Positions 45,492 to 57,851 of a stretch of DNA of 64,000 nt are shown here, one piece after another. Source of the stretch: Smallanthus sonchifolius (lineage: Eukaryota > Streptophyta > Magnoliopsida > Asterales > Asteraceae). The DNA lies in contig CM042018.1 in assembly GCA_023525975.1 (NCBI GenBank), positions 105,330,001-105,394,000 on the forward strand, in the 5' to 3' direction. How positions within the stretch are numbered: position 1 is the stretch's first letter; each line of letters starts with the position of its first letter. The notes below the pieces were generated by a model. That model saw only the letters and a list, made by a program, of their open reading frames with translations, ran no database searches and was not told the DNA's origin. The position numbers and the translations under genes are program-made.

Positions 45492-48400
45492 TCAGTTTTC
45501 ATTACCTTCCAAACTAAATCCCGACACTTCGTTGTCAATGGATGAAAGAGGAAACTTACTGCCAGCTTTCAGTTTCTTGACATCTTGACTCGAGCATATT
45601 AATATCCGTTTGACCATGCTACAGAACTCCCTACAGATAAGTGACAGCTTAAAAGAGTTAATTACACAAACAGTCCATTTGTAAAAGGGTAAAATAGTCA
45701 TTTTACACAAACTTAATGGAATTTAGCGTTAGAACCCAAACATGTTAGAAATTGAAAACTATATCTCAAAACATTCAAGATTAAATAAATGTGATTTTAT
45801 TCAATGCTTAAAGTAAGTTAACGTAGTACTTACCGCCATGGATCATCACCCATGAGCATCATGTCTCCTTCATCATCAGTAAAGATAATTTCCCATTGGT
45901 TACGAGGGTGCAACTCTCCCTTAATCTCAAACATTTCTTCCAGTTCATCTATAAGCTCATCATACCCTTTTAATACAGTTAAATCCACTGCACGACCAAC
46001 TGCCATCCCTTGCATTTGAACCTTCAATCATTACCATGTGTTAGATAGATACATTAATATAAAGAACAAAAACAGATAATATAGAGGTGTCAATTTTAGA
46101 CCCTTTTCCCTCATGAAACGGCATCTGGGTTCTGTTTTTATTTTAAACAGGTCAACAGTCGTCCAAATGTATTTTAAATGTATAAAATCCCCCAAACAAT
46201 TCATTTAAAGAATAAATTTATTATTATTAAAATATAGTTTTAGTGATGATGAGCAGCCTCTCAATCTCCTAGGAGCAAAGGTTTGCCCTCATCTCACTCT
46301 CCCAAGGGCCGAGACCATACCATAGCTTGCTATGAGAGGAATTTTACTGGGTAGGTTTGTTTGTTTAGTTTTAGTGATGATATTTAACGTATTCCTTATT
46401 TATGATATAGTTAGACAAAGAAAAAGTGTGTTATGAGATGTACCTTGATGCGACTACGTGTACTGGTGCTTTGTTTGCTTTGTACTTCTTTTGGTGACAC
46501 TTGCAACTGCCCTTGATCTTTGCAATCTTTCGAGAGGTCAGACTTCTGGTCTGAATTCCAAACAGATAATATATGTGGCACATTTCCATCAGCAAAAGTA
46601 TATGTATTTGATGGGATTAATGGTGCTGTCTCGGGTATGATATCACTTTTGGTAGGAATCTTCAAGTCAAAACCAAACAATCTACAGCTTGAAACACTTT
46701 CAGATTTCTTCATGTCAACTGAAGTTTGACATGAATCATTAGGCTGTTTCATGGTTTCATGGGGCGAGTAAGTTGACCAGGTGGAGAGACATTTTTGATC
46801 TTCAGTTTCAGAAACAAACATATTCCTTGAAGCCATGACTGGGGAAGATGATAGCCAGCTTGGCTCCATATGAGTCCTGAAATGGCATCCATTGTTACCA
46901 TTTTCAGTTTGACTTAAAGGCCAGGAACCTTGAAAATCACTCGTTTGTCCATCAGGAGTACAACTCATCTGAGTTGAAGGATTCCAAATGGCAGGACATG
47001 CAGGTTCTAAAACAAGCATCCAACATACAAATAAGGGATAGGTTACATGCATAATATTACAAATCAAGATTCAGGATTACTTAACTAAAAAGGGTAATTG
47101 GATATGCTTTTTAGTTGATTATTGTGACTTGAAGTCATAACGATCAGTTTTGAATGTTTGGAAAAAAGAAATATGATAATGATTCTAATTTTCTGATTCT
47201 GGAGGTGGCAGCTTTGACTCATTTACTTATGAATGGGTCAGTTATGTTCAAATGGGGAAAATCAAAAACTTTAGTTGAAAACTCATCAGCAGGATTGAAA
47301 GTCAGTCCAAAGCGCATTTATAATGCACACACCCTCATAAATATATCTATTCAAAAAAGGTACACACCCTCCTAAATATATCTATTCAAAAAACAGATTA
47401 GTATTTTAATAAATGAACTTTAACAATCAAATTTAACACACTAACTATTTATAGACATGGTTTAAAAAAACGGTCGAGGCGTACGCCTCGAGGCGAGGCA
47501 GTGAGAAACCGAGTCTGAGGCGCCTCAGGGGCCATTTTGGTACGTGCGCCTCAGAGGGCTGAGGCGTTAAAAAAAACGTGAAAGGCGTACGCCTCGAGGC
47601 GCGCCTCTAGGCGTTTTAGACTTTTTACGATGAAATTAGTTAGGAATGTTCTATATTTATAAGATATATAATTTTTATATGTTGTTTTAGACTTTCTACG
47701 ATGAAATTAGTAAGGAAAGTTCTATTTTTGTAAGATATATAATTTTTATATTTATTTTTTAGTTCCGCCTCGGGCTTACGCCTCATGAGGCGAAGGGAAA
47801 ACGCCTTGAGGCGCGATTCCGTTCTTTTAAACTTTGTTTATAGATAACTTTTCAAATAATGATAAAAAGAAATCTGACCCACACCAAAGGCAAAAACTAC
47901 CTGTTTTGACTTTTGAGTTTTGACCCCTTCCCAGTCCACCCATTTTGCCACCTCTATAAAAATTACTATTGAAATAAAAGTAAAACTATCTATCTCCCTA
48001 CCTTTATGCACTTAGTTATCTCATTCTGATATTCAAGCAAAGTTTAAAAGAACGGAATCGCGGCTCGAGGCGTTTTCCCTTCGCCTCACGAGGCGTAAGC
48101 CTCGAGGCGAACCGAGGCGTAAGCCCGAGGCGGAATTAAAAATTAAATATAAAAATTATATATCTTACAAAAATAAAATACTAAACATCAAACATTGTTT
48201 GTATCTTGTTTGTTGACTACATCAACCCCTTCCAAACCTTTCCCAGGTGTGATGTGTGGGAGAAGAATGAGAAATTAGGTCAAATTAAGGAGAAGAATGA
48301 GAAAATAGGTCAAATTAAGGAGAAGAATGAGAAAATAGGTCAAATTAAGGAGAACCAAACGCGAAGTATGGACTTTTGACCCATTTGAGTTGTGTATTTC

Positions 48401-51400
48401 GTTAATAGAACGATATACACAGCTCAAATGGGTCAAAAGTCCAGTTAAAAGTCATTTTTTTCCATTTCTACCACTTCACCGCATGAGCCCCGCCTCAGCC
48501 CGCCTCGACCGCCTCAGCCCCTGTGAGGCGTACGTACAAAAATACCTTGTGAGGCGTCGCCTCAAACTCGTTTTTCTACCGCCTCGCCTCGACCGTTTTT
48601 TTAAACCATGTATTCAAGTAGCAATAATCACTTTTAAACCACACATAACACCCCTGTGGTAAGAAAAACTTATAAAACTCACCGGGAGTTGGAAATTCAA
48701 CAGAAGGTCTAGGCCTTTTAGTTTTCAGTGCCACTGGTTGAACCAGACTTGTTGGAACAGGAGTCACAAATGTTTCAATCTCCCATGGAGAAACCCGTTC
48801 TGGTCTCATAATAGATGCAGGTTCGTCCCATTGAACCTGAAATAGATGCAATTAAGCTTGAAGATTTTATTTTTTATTGCTTTCACTCAAGAATGCATCC
48901 TTGTTTATAGAAATTAAAACATAAATTAACCTTCAATGAGCGCCATTTAGAGGATTCCCACTGAGGGGATATGTCTTCAACTCCAACTATCGTCCCTGTA
49001 AACCTAATTAACCCAAGGAATTCTGCCACATCAGCTGCGGTAGAAACTCAAAAAAAAAACAGCGATTATTGTTAATATTGAAGTTACCTTCTTTCAGGAG
49101 AGTCCTCACCCTCAAATGGCATCTTAAATCTCATGCCAGCAGTGAACTTATTGTTTACAGCTTCTATATACTTGTTTAAGCTTATGATGAACTGACTTGT
49201 CCTGGAGAAATTTCAGAAAATTTCAAGAATTGGATCAAGATCCAACTTTTCCAAAGCAAGTATAGCTTGCAAAATGGGTCAGTCAAAACGGATTCAGGCG
49301 AGTAACTTTTTGTATGGGTTGAGCTGAGATGAATCACTTTTTTGTCCATTTTTTAAACTGGTTTATAAAATATTGTTTATGGATAACTGATGCATCAATA
49401 TTCCATATTTTAAAATTGCTTCAAATATATGCTTTGGGAAACTATCAAATTGTTTGAGTCATTAGAAATGAAACATAACACAGATCAGCTCATTCATAAG
49501 TAAATGGATTACCTCGGTTTGTAGTAAACAACAAACCGGGTTTGGGTTGAAACAGCATGTGATGCAGTTGCAAGCACACCAAGGTGCATGCTCTGGCTAG
49601 AAATTACTGAAGATGGCATGGAGACTTGTTGACGGGCAAAACGTCTAACACCTACCCGTAATTCACCATTTTCCCCCCTATACATAAAAAGGATAGTCAT
49701 TAGTCAAGATGTTATAAGGAGTACAGATCACATTCCAGTTATAACATATGTGCATGAAACTAACAACAATAACATAAAGACTTTACCTAAGAAACACAAA
49801 TGAATCCCCAGCCACTAATTTCTTACAAGTAACAAAAGTACTCCAACCAGTTGTAAGCAAATGCCTTCTAGGTTGACCTGCAAGGTCAAAGGTAAAAAGT
49901 TGGTTCTCAAGATTGGTTTTATAAAGTGTGAGGCGCACCTAAGCGATAGGGCCCCCAGAGCCGAGGCGAAGGCGCATGCATCACGTACTTGAGGCGCAAT
50001 GTGTTTATATAATATCTTTTATATTTCTGATAGGTTTCTATCATCACGTACTCAAAATTTACATATAAATAAACTCTATTACGATTTGAGTATTTAACAT
50101 ATACATAACCACTATATACGACTTAATATATAAATAAGTGCTATGTACAACCTAAAAAACCATATGTACAACCTCCGGATGCACAAAATCTGCCCATCTA
50201 CAAGAGGCGCCCGCAATGTTTGCACCTCAAGCATTTTTTACCTGCGCCTCATGCTACGCCTGTCGGCTGATGCGGTCAGAAGCGCAAGACCTGTCGCCTG
50301 ATGCAGTCAGAAGCGCAAGACCCATCACCTGAGGGCACCTCGCGCCTAGGAGCGTATTTTTAAACCAAGTTCTCAAGAAAGACAGAATTATCCAATTATT
50401 GATATGAACCTAAGGAGGGTGTTTGGCTGTGGGTTTAAACTTAAACAATGATCGGACTTTAGTTGTAAGAAATCTGATTACTGAGATAAATGGAAATTTC
50501 CAACCTATCTCTATGTTTAACTTTAAAGGGACCCATTATTTGATTCCAATTTTGTTGATTATTCAGATCATAATAACCACTTTGAAAAAGACACATCCAA
50601 ACACTCCTTTTGTTGTAACATATACACAGGTAATCGAAATTGTAGTGACCTCTAAAGATATGCTTAAAACGCCACTCGAATCCATGAAGATCCTTGGCTA
50701 TCAACTCTTGAGTAGGTGTTGGTTGAGTCATGTCCTAAACAAACTCAACAAATTAGAACACCAAAGAGTAAACAAACAGAAACTGGGTTTGGTGAATAGG
50801 GTACCAAAAAATTACAAAATTACCAAGGGAGGTAGGCATTCATTTGCATGCTTCCTAAGCACTGAAAACCCACCATGAGTGCTTGTATCTGAGGCTGTCA
50901 ACACTTTGAAAAAAGAGTGAACATTTGGTCTAGGAGGTTCTGCAAGGCATTCATCAGGACTTGTGGGATCGCTATCACTTTGCTACAGATTGTTGCAAAA
51001 ATTCATAACCATAATTCCTTATTTCACAAACAGCATAAAATTCCTACAAAATTTGAAGTACTAAAATCTCACATTTGCCTCTGGAAGTAAAGTGATTTGA
51101 GCATAAACTTCATCTGTTAGTTCTTCAGCCTGCAAATTCAACCAAATTTAACCATATTCAACTCCAGTCCCTCTTAAAACAGATGAAACTACAAGTAATC
51201 AGACATTATACCAGTAGCTGAGTATGAACAACACTACAAAGGATCTTTGATTTAAGGCTGAAGATATTAATCCCCTGATTCAATTCCTGATTCGTTGATG
51301 CCTCTAACTACAACACATATATAAACAAAATAGCACAATTATAGCAAATTAAAACCTATATAATTCAAAAAAAAAATTATCTAGAAATTAAATTAAATTA

Positions 51401-51663
51401 AATTAAGACACTGTTTACCTGCTCCATGTGGCCTTGAGGAAAGTAGAAAACTCTCTCTCCATCTCTTGGAACATCCACTTGAGGCCCCGTACATGCCTTC
51501 CATAGCTCCTTATACAACAGATCTTCACACACAGTAAAAGGAGAAAATTAACACACAAAAACCACAAACAGAAGTATCATTTACAGGTTGAATTACAGAA
51601 TTAGTGAAGGAATTTAATCATTTCACCTTCGGAAGAGTGAATAGTTGGCCCTAGATGCTCCAT
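45492..51663 (-). CDS. Auxin response factor, ARF9/ARF18-like, 14 exons
   Basis: 523-aa transcription factor that binds auxin-response elements in the nucleus. Exons (minus): 51663-51627, 51522-51419, 51307-51212, 51129-51073, 50982-50824, 50734-50650, 49877-49787, 49677-49513, 49201-49088, 49003-48931, 48836-48683, 47006-46444, 46021-45834, 45630-45492, totalling 524 codons with one frame. N-terminal LLYKELWKACTGPQVDVP opens the dimerisation fold. The B3 DNA-binding domain runs FFKVLTASDTSTHGGFSV (from 122) through RRHLLTTGWSTFV to RGENGELRVGVRR (210-222). The ARF domain follows (SSVISSQSMHLGVLATA). The C-terminal PB1 (about 415-500) has the basic side (KVQMQG) and acidic motif DDEGDMMLMGDDPW. 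The middle region (228-414) is not Gln-rich, which fits the repressor class (ARF9/11/18). The protein is on the short side for the clade. Introns carry a SINE and four MITEs. Confidence 0.93.
46235..46381 (+). mobile_element. SINE with perfect 16-bp target duplication in an ARF intron
   Basis: The body 46251-46365 is flanked by TAGTTTTAGTGATGAT (46235-46250, 46366-46381). It starts GAGCAGCCTCTCAATCTCC and ends ACTGGGTAGG plus GTTTGTTTGTTT. This matches the common plant SINE 3' module that reads GCAGCCTCTC... to TACTGGG(T/A)...(GTT)n. The tRNA-like head seems missing (5'-truncated). It lies in the intron between exons 12 and 13. Confidence 0.8.
47448..47844. mobile_element. GAGGCG-rich hAT-like MITE, copy 1, ARF intron 11
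   Basis: The element 47456-47836 has ends CATGGTTTAAAAAAACGG and the inverse CAAAGTTTAAAAGAACGG, flanked by TTTATAGA on both sides (8 bp). Subterminal GAGGCG(T/C)ACGCCTC palindromes occur. No ORF. Confidence 0.85.
48030..48618. mobile_element. GAGGCG-rich hAT-like MITE, copy 2, inverted, ARF intron 11
   Basis: The element 48038-48610 is flanked by TATTCAAG (8 bp, 48030-48037 and 48611-48618). The same family as copy 1 but in reverse orientation, so the RNA of this intron could fold back over more than 100 bases. It contains a 29-bp tandem array, three units of GAATGAGAAAATAGGTCAAA (about 48262-48353). Confidence 0.85.
49904..50377. mobile_element. GAGGCG-rich hAT-like MITE, copy 3, ARF intron 6
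   Basis: The element 49912-50369 is flanked by TTCTCAAG (8 bp). Ends ATTGGTTTTATAAAG and the inverse CTTGGTTTAAAAATACG. GAGGCGC words near the ends tie it to the two copies in intron 11, though it is more diverged. Confidence 0.7.
50411..50605. mobile_element. Small MITE in ARF intron 6
   Basis: Inverted ends AAGGAGGGTGTTTGGCTGTG and, reversed, AAGGAGTGTTTGGATGTG, about 195 bp apart. No certain target duplication. It ends about 45 bp from the donor site of exon 6. Confidence 0.6.
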
Positions 51664-52130
51664 GATTAGAACCAGATAAACACCGAATGTAACGCAGAGT
51701 ATTGTAAGAAAAAATAGCGAAGAAATTGAACCGCTGGAATCATCAAAATCTCCACATTATGATCATAAGCGCGTAGTCGTGAACAGTGATAACAGCAGCA
51801 GCTAATAAACCTCAAATAAAACCCTAGAAACGGCAATCTTCGGTTACGAACTCGCGGATCGGAAAACCACGACGGTTGATGATGCTTTAGGTTTCAAATT
51901 ATTCCAAATTTCTGTAAGAAACTAGGCGGTGGAGTTATGATTCTGTTGCTAGAACGGAAGAAATGTGAAAATGGCGATAAATATACACCTTGATTCCCTG
52001 TGTTTCTCTCTCTAGAACACTTTTGCTGTCGCTTTCTCTCACTGTAAGCCTTTGTTTGTCTCCTTTCCTGGTGGTGTGTAGTGCGTGAGCTTAACCTAAC
52101 TAACCGTGGTTAGGTTAACCCTCCTCATAC
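51664..52130 (-). promoter_or_regulatory. Likely 5'UTR and promoter-proximal region of the ARF gene
   Basis: Upstream of the ATG the minus strand has CT-rich and AGAGAGAAA-like text (52000-52065) typical for plant leaders. I cannot place a TATA box or auxin-response element with confidence. Confidence 0.4.
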
Positions 52131-52680
52131 CGGTTGAACTAGTTTAGTTAAAAAAAAGTAAATAAATGTTACAAGTATCTCTTTTATGACTCGAAGCGTA
52201 TCGTATACAAATCTTAATAGTGTACGTGACTATTATCCATACACGTATATACTTCGAAGTTATGTTCAATACGATAAAACATATGCGTGAGTGCGAATTT
52301 ACTTATATATGATTGATTTATAATAATTAGTTAGTTTCTTAGGTGGTGTGTGATTCAAAAGTGTAAAGAATTTTACTTGCTTTTTTTGTTGTATTCTTTT
52401 TCACTTCTTCATTGTCGTAGTTGTCTCAAGATAGTCGGGTTGTCCTTGAACATTACATGAGCATTTGTAAGAATGTGTCTATTTTATGGCTCCGCCAAAT
52501 GTGTTTTTTTATGTTTTTTTGTTTGTGAGGGTGGTCGTTACAACTTTTACTTAAGTTTTTGGGCTATGTATGTTTTTCAGTTTTTTTATAAGGTTGAGAT
52601 TTTGAATAGCTAAGAAATTATTGATGTTCAAAAATAATAATAATTTTAAGTGAAACCTAAAATTATGTTCATGCTTATTT
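52131..52680. other. Intergenic, nothing recognised
   Basis: A+T-rich, no ORF, no clear repeat. Confidence 0.4.
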
Positions 52681-54237
52681 GATTTTGTTGGGACATCAAG
52701 GTCTAACTAAGTTGTGATTAAAATGTGATAAATCCATATTTTGATAATGATGTAAATTAAACAACTTGTGTTATCAAGTGTTCATTAAAAATGATCATAT
52801 ATCAACATATGTATCACTAAACATGTCAATGTATCACAAATAGATGTGATTAACAAGTCTTAACATGTTCAAAGTGATGAAGATCAAGTCCATATTAATC
52901 TACATACAAAAAAGGTGATGATCAAAGATACTATTGGTGGTTATTGTCAAAGATGAAGATGCAATCTTCAAAAACACAACTTGGTATGCTCATGAATGAA
53001 GATGTAGGGATCAACATGAATATGTTGTGGAATCAGAGAAGAACTGAAAATAATAAAACAAGTTATAAAAATAAAGCTTTATAAAACCAAAAATATTTTT
53101 TATAAAATATCAAGTCAAGTCATTTCCACTAAGTTTTTAGAAAGTTAAGAAAGAGATATAAAAACTAATCCTTGTAACTAAATCCAAATGATTTAGTTAG
53201 GAATTGAATTCTGAATTCAAATTTTGAAAAGGGTTGTTAGTGACATAATTTTACATTGGGAACTTAAGTTGGATACCAACCAAAGCATATATGAAAAAGA
53301 TTTTATTCAATAGGTGAAGAGCCTATGCTTGGGAAATGGGCGATAACTCTTGATACATGGTCAACTAAGGTGTTTTCAAATGTAAAAAATCCAGGAAATG
53401 ACTTTTGTGTGTGAGAGTAGACAAAACTAACAGTCAAAAGGAAGCACCCAAGACTTGCCCTCAGCCTCACGATTAATGGGACGGTCGATCGTGGCTAGGG
53501 CAGCCTTGGTGACCTCCTTGACTTGGCTTGTGCCTACAAATAGAGGCTTTGTCCATCTTTCATACTCACACATTTGCTCTAGAACACTTTCAAATATACA
53601 TCTAGTATATATCCCTATAATTTCATTGATATTCTAATATCATTTGAAGAGATAATATCAAGATCAAGAGCAAAAAGAAGTTGTGCTACAACATAAAGAA
53701 TCATTCTTGTATTGTATGTGAGAGGTCTTCACTAATAATGATCAGTGAATACTGTAAATTGAGAGTGATAACACCATCTTGACATGGTGTTGAGTTGTGA
53801 GAGATAAAACTATCTTGAAACAGTGTTATGTTGAAGGAGATCACGGTATCTTGATATAGTGTTGATATGTTAGTGTGTGTGCACTATCTTGACATAGTGA
53901 ATTGAAGAAGGTGATCACTATCTTTAACTAGTGATACGTTGTACAAGGTGATAACTACATATGATTAGTGAGATATTGGTGTACCAGTGATCCCCTATGT
54001 TTAAGGGATATGACGTGTGGAGCAAACTCTCAATTGGAGAATCGGGGAGAGGACGTATAATGGATTAGTTAACATCCACTTAAACATCTATAAATTCGGT
54101 TTTGTCTTTATATCCCTTAAACTCTTTACATAAATTGCATATTTATAACCTTGAGTTTTAAACAAGAGATAATTCATACTTAATCAAATTTTAAACAAAT
54201 AGAACATATTCACTCCCCTCTAGTTTTATGTAGATTT
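52681..54237 (+). mobile_element. Probable solo LTR of a Copia-type retrotransposon
   Basis: 52686-54232 begins TGTTGGGACATC, as many Copia LTRs do. It has a TATA-like TACAAATAGAGGC (about 53536) followed by text typical of an LTR transcription start, and ends near CACTCCCCTCTAG...ATGTA. The flanking 5-mer GATTT occurs at 52681-52685 and 54233-54237. The end TA instead of CA, and the short duplication, leave some doubt. No coding sequence. An internal GAGATAA/GTGATAA...CTATCTTGA(C/A) repeat occurs at 53755-53985. Confidence 0.5.
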
Positions 54238-54284
54238 TATAATTAAAACTATACTTATCTATTACAAACCGAAGGACACTTAAG

Positions 54285-54880
54285 GGTGGTTTGGTTCCCG
54301 TAATTCAATAGAATTGGGATCTTATTTTCATTTCTTAACATGTTTGGTTCAATTGAATTTGAAACTAGAATTTATTCTTAAGTGTTTAGTTGAGAAATGA
54401 ATGGAATTGTAATTGGAATAAATTCACATAAATCCTCCCTGTGAAACAATCTTTCAAAATTGTGAAGAAATTCAACCAAAAGAGTTGAAATCTCCGACCA
54501 TTAATCGTCAGCGCATCCGCCACCCCACCACCGCCACAGACACTTCATCATCTCTGCCATGGAGGTAATGCAGGTGATGTCCACGTCGAAGATTTTGGTT
54601 GCGGCTACGACCGGTTGGGGTAGCGACAAAGGTTGTGGCAGTTGGGGTGGGATGGTGGTGACGGCCACGGGTAACGAACGGTGGTGGCATGGTGGGGATC
54701 GATAGACGGTGATGTCAATGATAGATTTAAATTCCTTTATAATTGTGTTTGCTACTTAAATGAATTACAAATTTAAATTATTTGAATGGATTCTTTTTTT
54801 CTTAAATTCTAGATCTTTTGTTAAATTTCAATTTTTTCGAAAAATATTAGCAACCAAAACATAATCTTAGTTCTTAATAA
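54285..54880. mobile_element. MITE-like element with GC-rich inside
   Basis: Starts GGGTGGTTTGGTTCCCGTAATTC and ends near AGCAACCAAAACATAATC, weakly inverted ends of the GTTTGGTT type. The inner 54500-54690 is GC-rich (CCACCACCGCCACAG, GGTGGTGACGGCCACGG) and may be captured gene sequence. No frame is recognised. Confidence 0.4.
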
Positions 54881-55249
54881 TTCAGTTTTGGTTTGGATTT
54901 TTTGAAGTACTTGTTGTAACAAAATTATTTTTTACAAAAAAAGTAAATTTATATAATTATATTTTTAATTATAATAATTTTATTGTAATTAATGTTTTGA
55001 TTATGTCGATAATCATTTTGAAGACATGCATTATCGAAAATCTTAACGTGTTACGGATTTTACAAGATTTGTGTGATCAATATTGTATCTATAATACAAT
55101 AGATAAATCTTATATCGGTCGTGGACTAAAGAGATGTTGGGTTTATAAAGAATGCTGGAGCTTAAATATCATCAACGTGTTTGGATGCAATAATTTTGAA
55201 TGAAATGAGAACACCATAGTTAAACGTGTTAGGATGGGAGTAATCCAAT
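54881..55249. other. A+T-rich intergenic sequence
   Basis: A 68-aa open stretch at 54997-55203 has no recognised domain and A+T-rich codon use. I treat it as chance. Confidence 0.4.
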
Positions 55250-55476
55250 AAATGTGGATAATTTTTTTTTGAACGGCAATTTGGATCATTGACTCACCCG
55301 ATCATCTCCATCTCCCTCAGGAGGAAACCCACCATAGGTGAGAAAACATCGTGGCCCAACCTGAACCCTTTTTTTGTCACAACTAGGACTTGAACCCAAG
55401 ACCTCCTCATTTTTTATAAAGTATTGGGTATGCACCTTTGCCACTAGGTTAAGCTAGTGGTTGTAAATATGGATAA
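55250..55476 (-). mobile_element. SINE, family A, copy 1
   Basis: The body 55262-55464 is flanked by AAATGTGGATAA and AAATATGGATAA (one mismatch). On the minus strand it has CTAGTGGCAAAGG (A box) and GGTTCAAGTCC (perfect B box, about 55391-55401), and ends CCGTTCAAAAAAAA. A 200-bp tRNA-headed SINE. Confidence 0.85.
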
Positions 55477-55929
55477 ATGGTGGGAGCAATCCAATCGATG
55501 TAGATAAGAAATTATTTGATTCAAGAAATTCCAATTAATTCAATTATTATTTTTTCACAAAATAAAATATCAAATTCATCCGCGAAAATATCCATCGCCG
55601 ATTAAACAAGTACACTAACAAATCAATATGCTTAGAAACATTAAAAATCACATCGAAATAGAAGGTAAACCGGCAACAAGCTGCGCCGCAAACCCTTTTT
55701 TTTAAGCAAAACAAAGTCTTTTAAAAACTACATTTATAAATCTTTGGATCATAACATAACTATGCATGACCTGTAGGACACAATTTGTTGTGAACGGTGA
55801 GAAATAAACCACCACCCATGAATACTCGTGTATTATGGGTAGTAACCTATGAAATTTCACCCATGAGTGTAGCTACAAGTAAAAAGTGTATCGGCTAGCG
55901 AGCTACGTGTGAATAACAGACATGCATTA

Positions 55930-56045
55930 TAAATCACGGATGAAACCCATCAAAAACTCATAATGGGAGTGGGACTTGAACGTATTACCTACTCAAACCT
56001 TGATGTATCTAGAGGATTTTCCTCTACCATTGGGCCATCAACCCC
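55930..56045 (-). mobile_element. tRNA-headed SINE-like repeat, second family
   Basis: The minus strand reads TGGCCCAATGGTAGAGG (A box) and ACGTTCAAGTCCCAC (B box) with tRNA-like spacing. Related sequence may extend left to about 55770. No target duplication was defined. Confidence 0.55.
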
Positions 56046-56105
56046 AATGGCTCGTAAAATTCATTTGATTTACTTGCTTGCGGCAGCTTAGGTATGTCCA
56101 TATAT

Positions 56106-56750
56106 AATATATATATATATATGGTTGAGTTATCATACAAAGTGCTAATATCCTACGAAGTATACGAAGCCACGAGGACGTGACACATGTCCTTAGGTGA
56201 GGGATAAATCCATCTGCGTCATAATCACGCGCAAAAACTACATGGTTATGCATAAATTACACACATTATAATTAAACACACAACCATATACAACTAATTA
56301 CGTACAATAATTACGCAACTTATATAAATAATTACGCAACTTATATAAAATAATCACGCAACCATATGATAATAACATAACATATATTTATAATTACGCA
56401 ACATTTGTTTATAATTACGTATGATATACACATAACACATCACGTTTTTTTAAGGTTGATAGTTTTGTAAAAAAAAAGTATCTAAAGAGTATACTCAAAT
56501 TAAAGAGAATAAATGCTCGATTTTATGGTGTAATTTTTAAAAAATGTCATATAAAAAAGTTGTCCGCGTTTAGAAAAACGGAGGAACTTGAAAGAAGTTA
56601 ACAATGGTAGATTATACCGATTTTACCCCTCTAAACTCTGTTCACACATAAAACATGGTTGACGTGTCACCCCTTCATCTCAACCCTTAATTTTCTTGAA
56701 TAATGAATTACATCTCTTAGTACGCTTCACACATAAAACCATTTTGTATT
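56106..56750. mobile_element. Dispersed element related to the minisatellite host at 7043
   Basis: Begins after a TA tract (56106-56121) with GGTTGAGTTATCATACAAAG. It contains TAATTACGCAAC repeats (56280-56410), and at 56515-56640 the TTTTATGGTGTAATTTTT...GAGGAACTTGA segment that also occurs at 8475-8555. No ORF. Confidence 0.5.
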
Positions 56751-57401
56751 TTAACGTTTCTCTCTGTATATTATTTACTATGTTAGAAACCATGTATTAC
56801 ATAGGTTGAATAAAGACAGTTTATTGTAAACCAACAGTTATATAAAGATTTATATGTTGAATGTCATCAGCCATTGGTGAAATCAGAAATAATGAAGATT
56901 TAACAGTTATAAATAACAAATAATAAAGATTTAAGAATTATAAAATTATATTTTAAGATAAAATATAATTGAAATCTTTTTTATAATTTAGTAAGTTTTA
57001 ATAAAATATTAGAATAAATTTTAGATATTTAATTATTTAAAATCAGTATCATTTAATAGGATAGAAAGTTATTTAATAGGTGAGAGAGACGAGAAACAAA
57101 AATTTAGACAATGTACACTTCAACAGAAGTCGACACGTGACAGATAAATTTAGTCATTTATTATAATAAGAATTATAGTAAAAATAAAAATCACAGATAA
57201 AAATAATATTTAAATATTAACCAGCAGGACTCATTAAGGGAAAACTTGCATTATTATGAATTATAAATATCGAATTGCTTCTTTGAACGCTTTACCAATT
57301 AACTCTTTTTTAAATTTGTTATAGTTTGTTTTTTTATATATTATTAACTAATATTATTAAATTATTTAACAATGAACTATTTATTTAGATATATTGATGA
57401 A

Positions 57402-57851
57402 CTAGTTTAGAACCCCGTGTCTACACACGGGGTGAAAAATATCAATACATAAAATTCTTAAATCTTTATGTATATATTTTACAGGTGTAAAAATGTATTA
57501 CATATACTAAGTATAGAAAACAAAATTAAAATACGTAAAAATTAATATATTAAGGGAAAACAAAAACAAAATTATTGGGTTTCGAAAAAACGTTAATTAC
57601 TATTTAATCTAATTTGACTTTTATTTACTATTTGATTGAAAATAAAAGTTACATAATTAGATTTTAAAATTTCTTATAATAAGGGATAATTTAAAATAAA
57701 TGTGTTTTATTAGTATTTTGTTTAAAAATATAATTATTATTAAAAGATGGAGGTGTGTTTAATAAGAGAGAGAGGCGAGAAAAAAATAATGAGAATGAAT
57801 ATGGAGACGACACGAGGCATGAAAAAAACTTTATTTATTATATAGTATAGA
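57402..57851 (-). mobile_element. Non-autonomous Helitron, 450 bp
   Basis: The minus strand starts TCTATACTATATAATAAA at 57851, ends with the hairpin CACCCCGTGT/ACACGGGGTT and CTAAACTAG at 57402, and is inserted between A and T. These are the standard Helitron termini. There is no Rep/helicase gene. A more decayed relative (hairpin CATGTATTACATAGG at about 56790-56805) precedes it. Confidence 0.8.

Noticed and set aside
47456..48610. Whole region as one foldback transposon with perfect inverted ends
   Set aside because: Each half has its own 8-bp duplication (TTTATAGA and TATTCAAG), so two inverted insertions explain it better.
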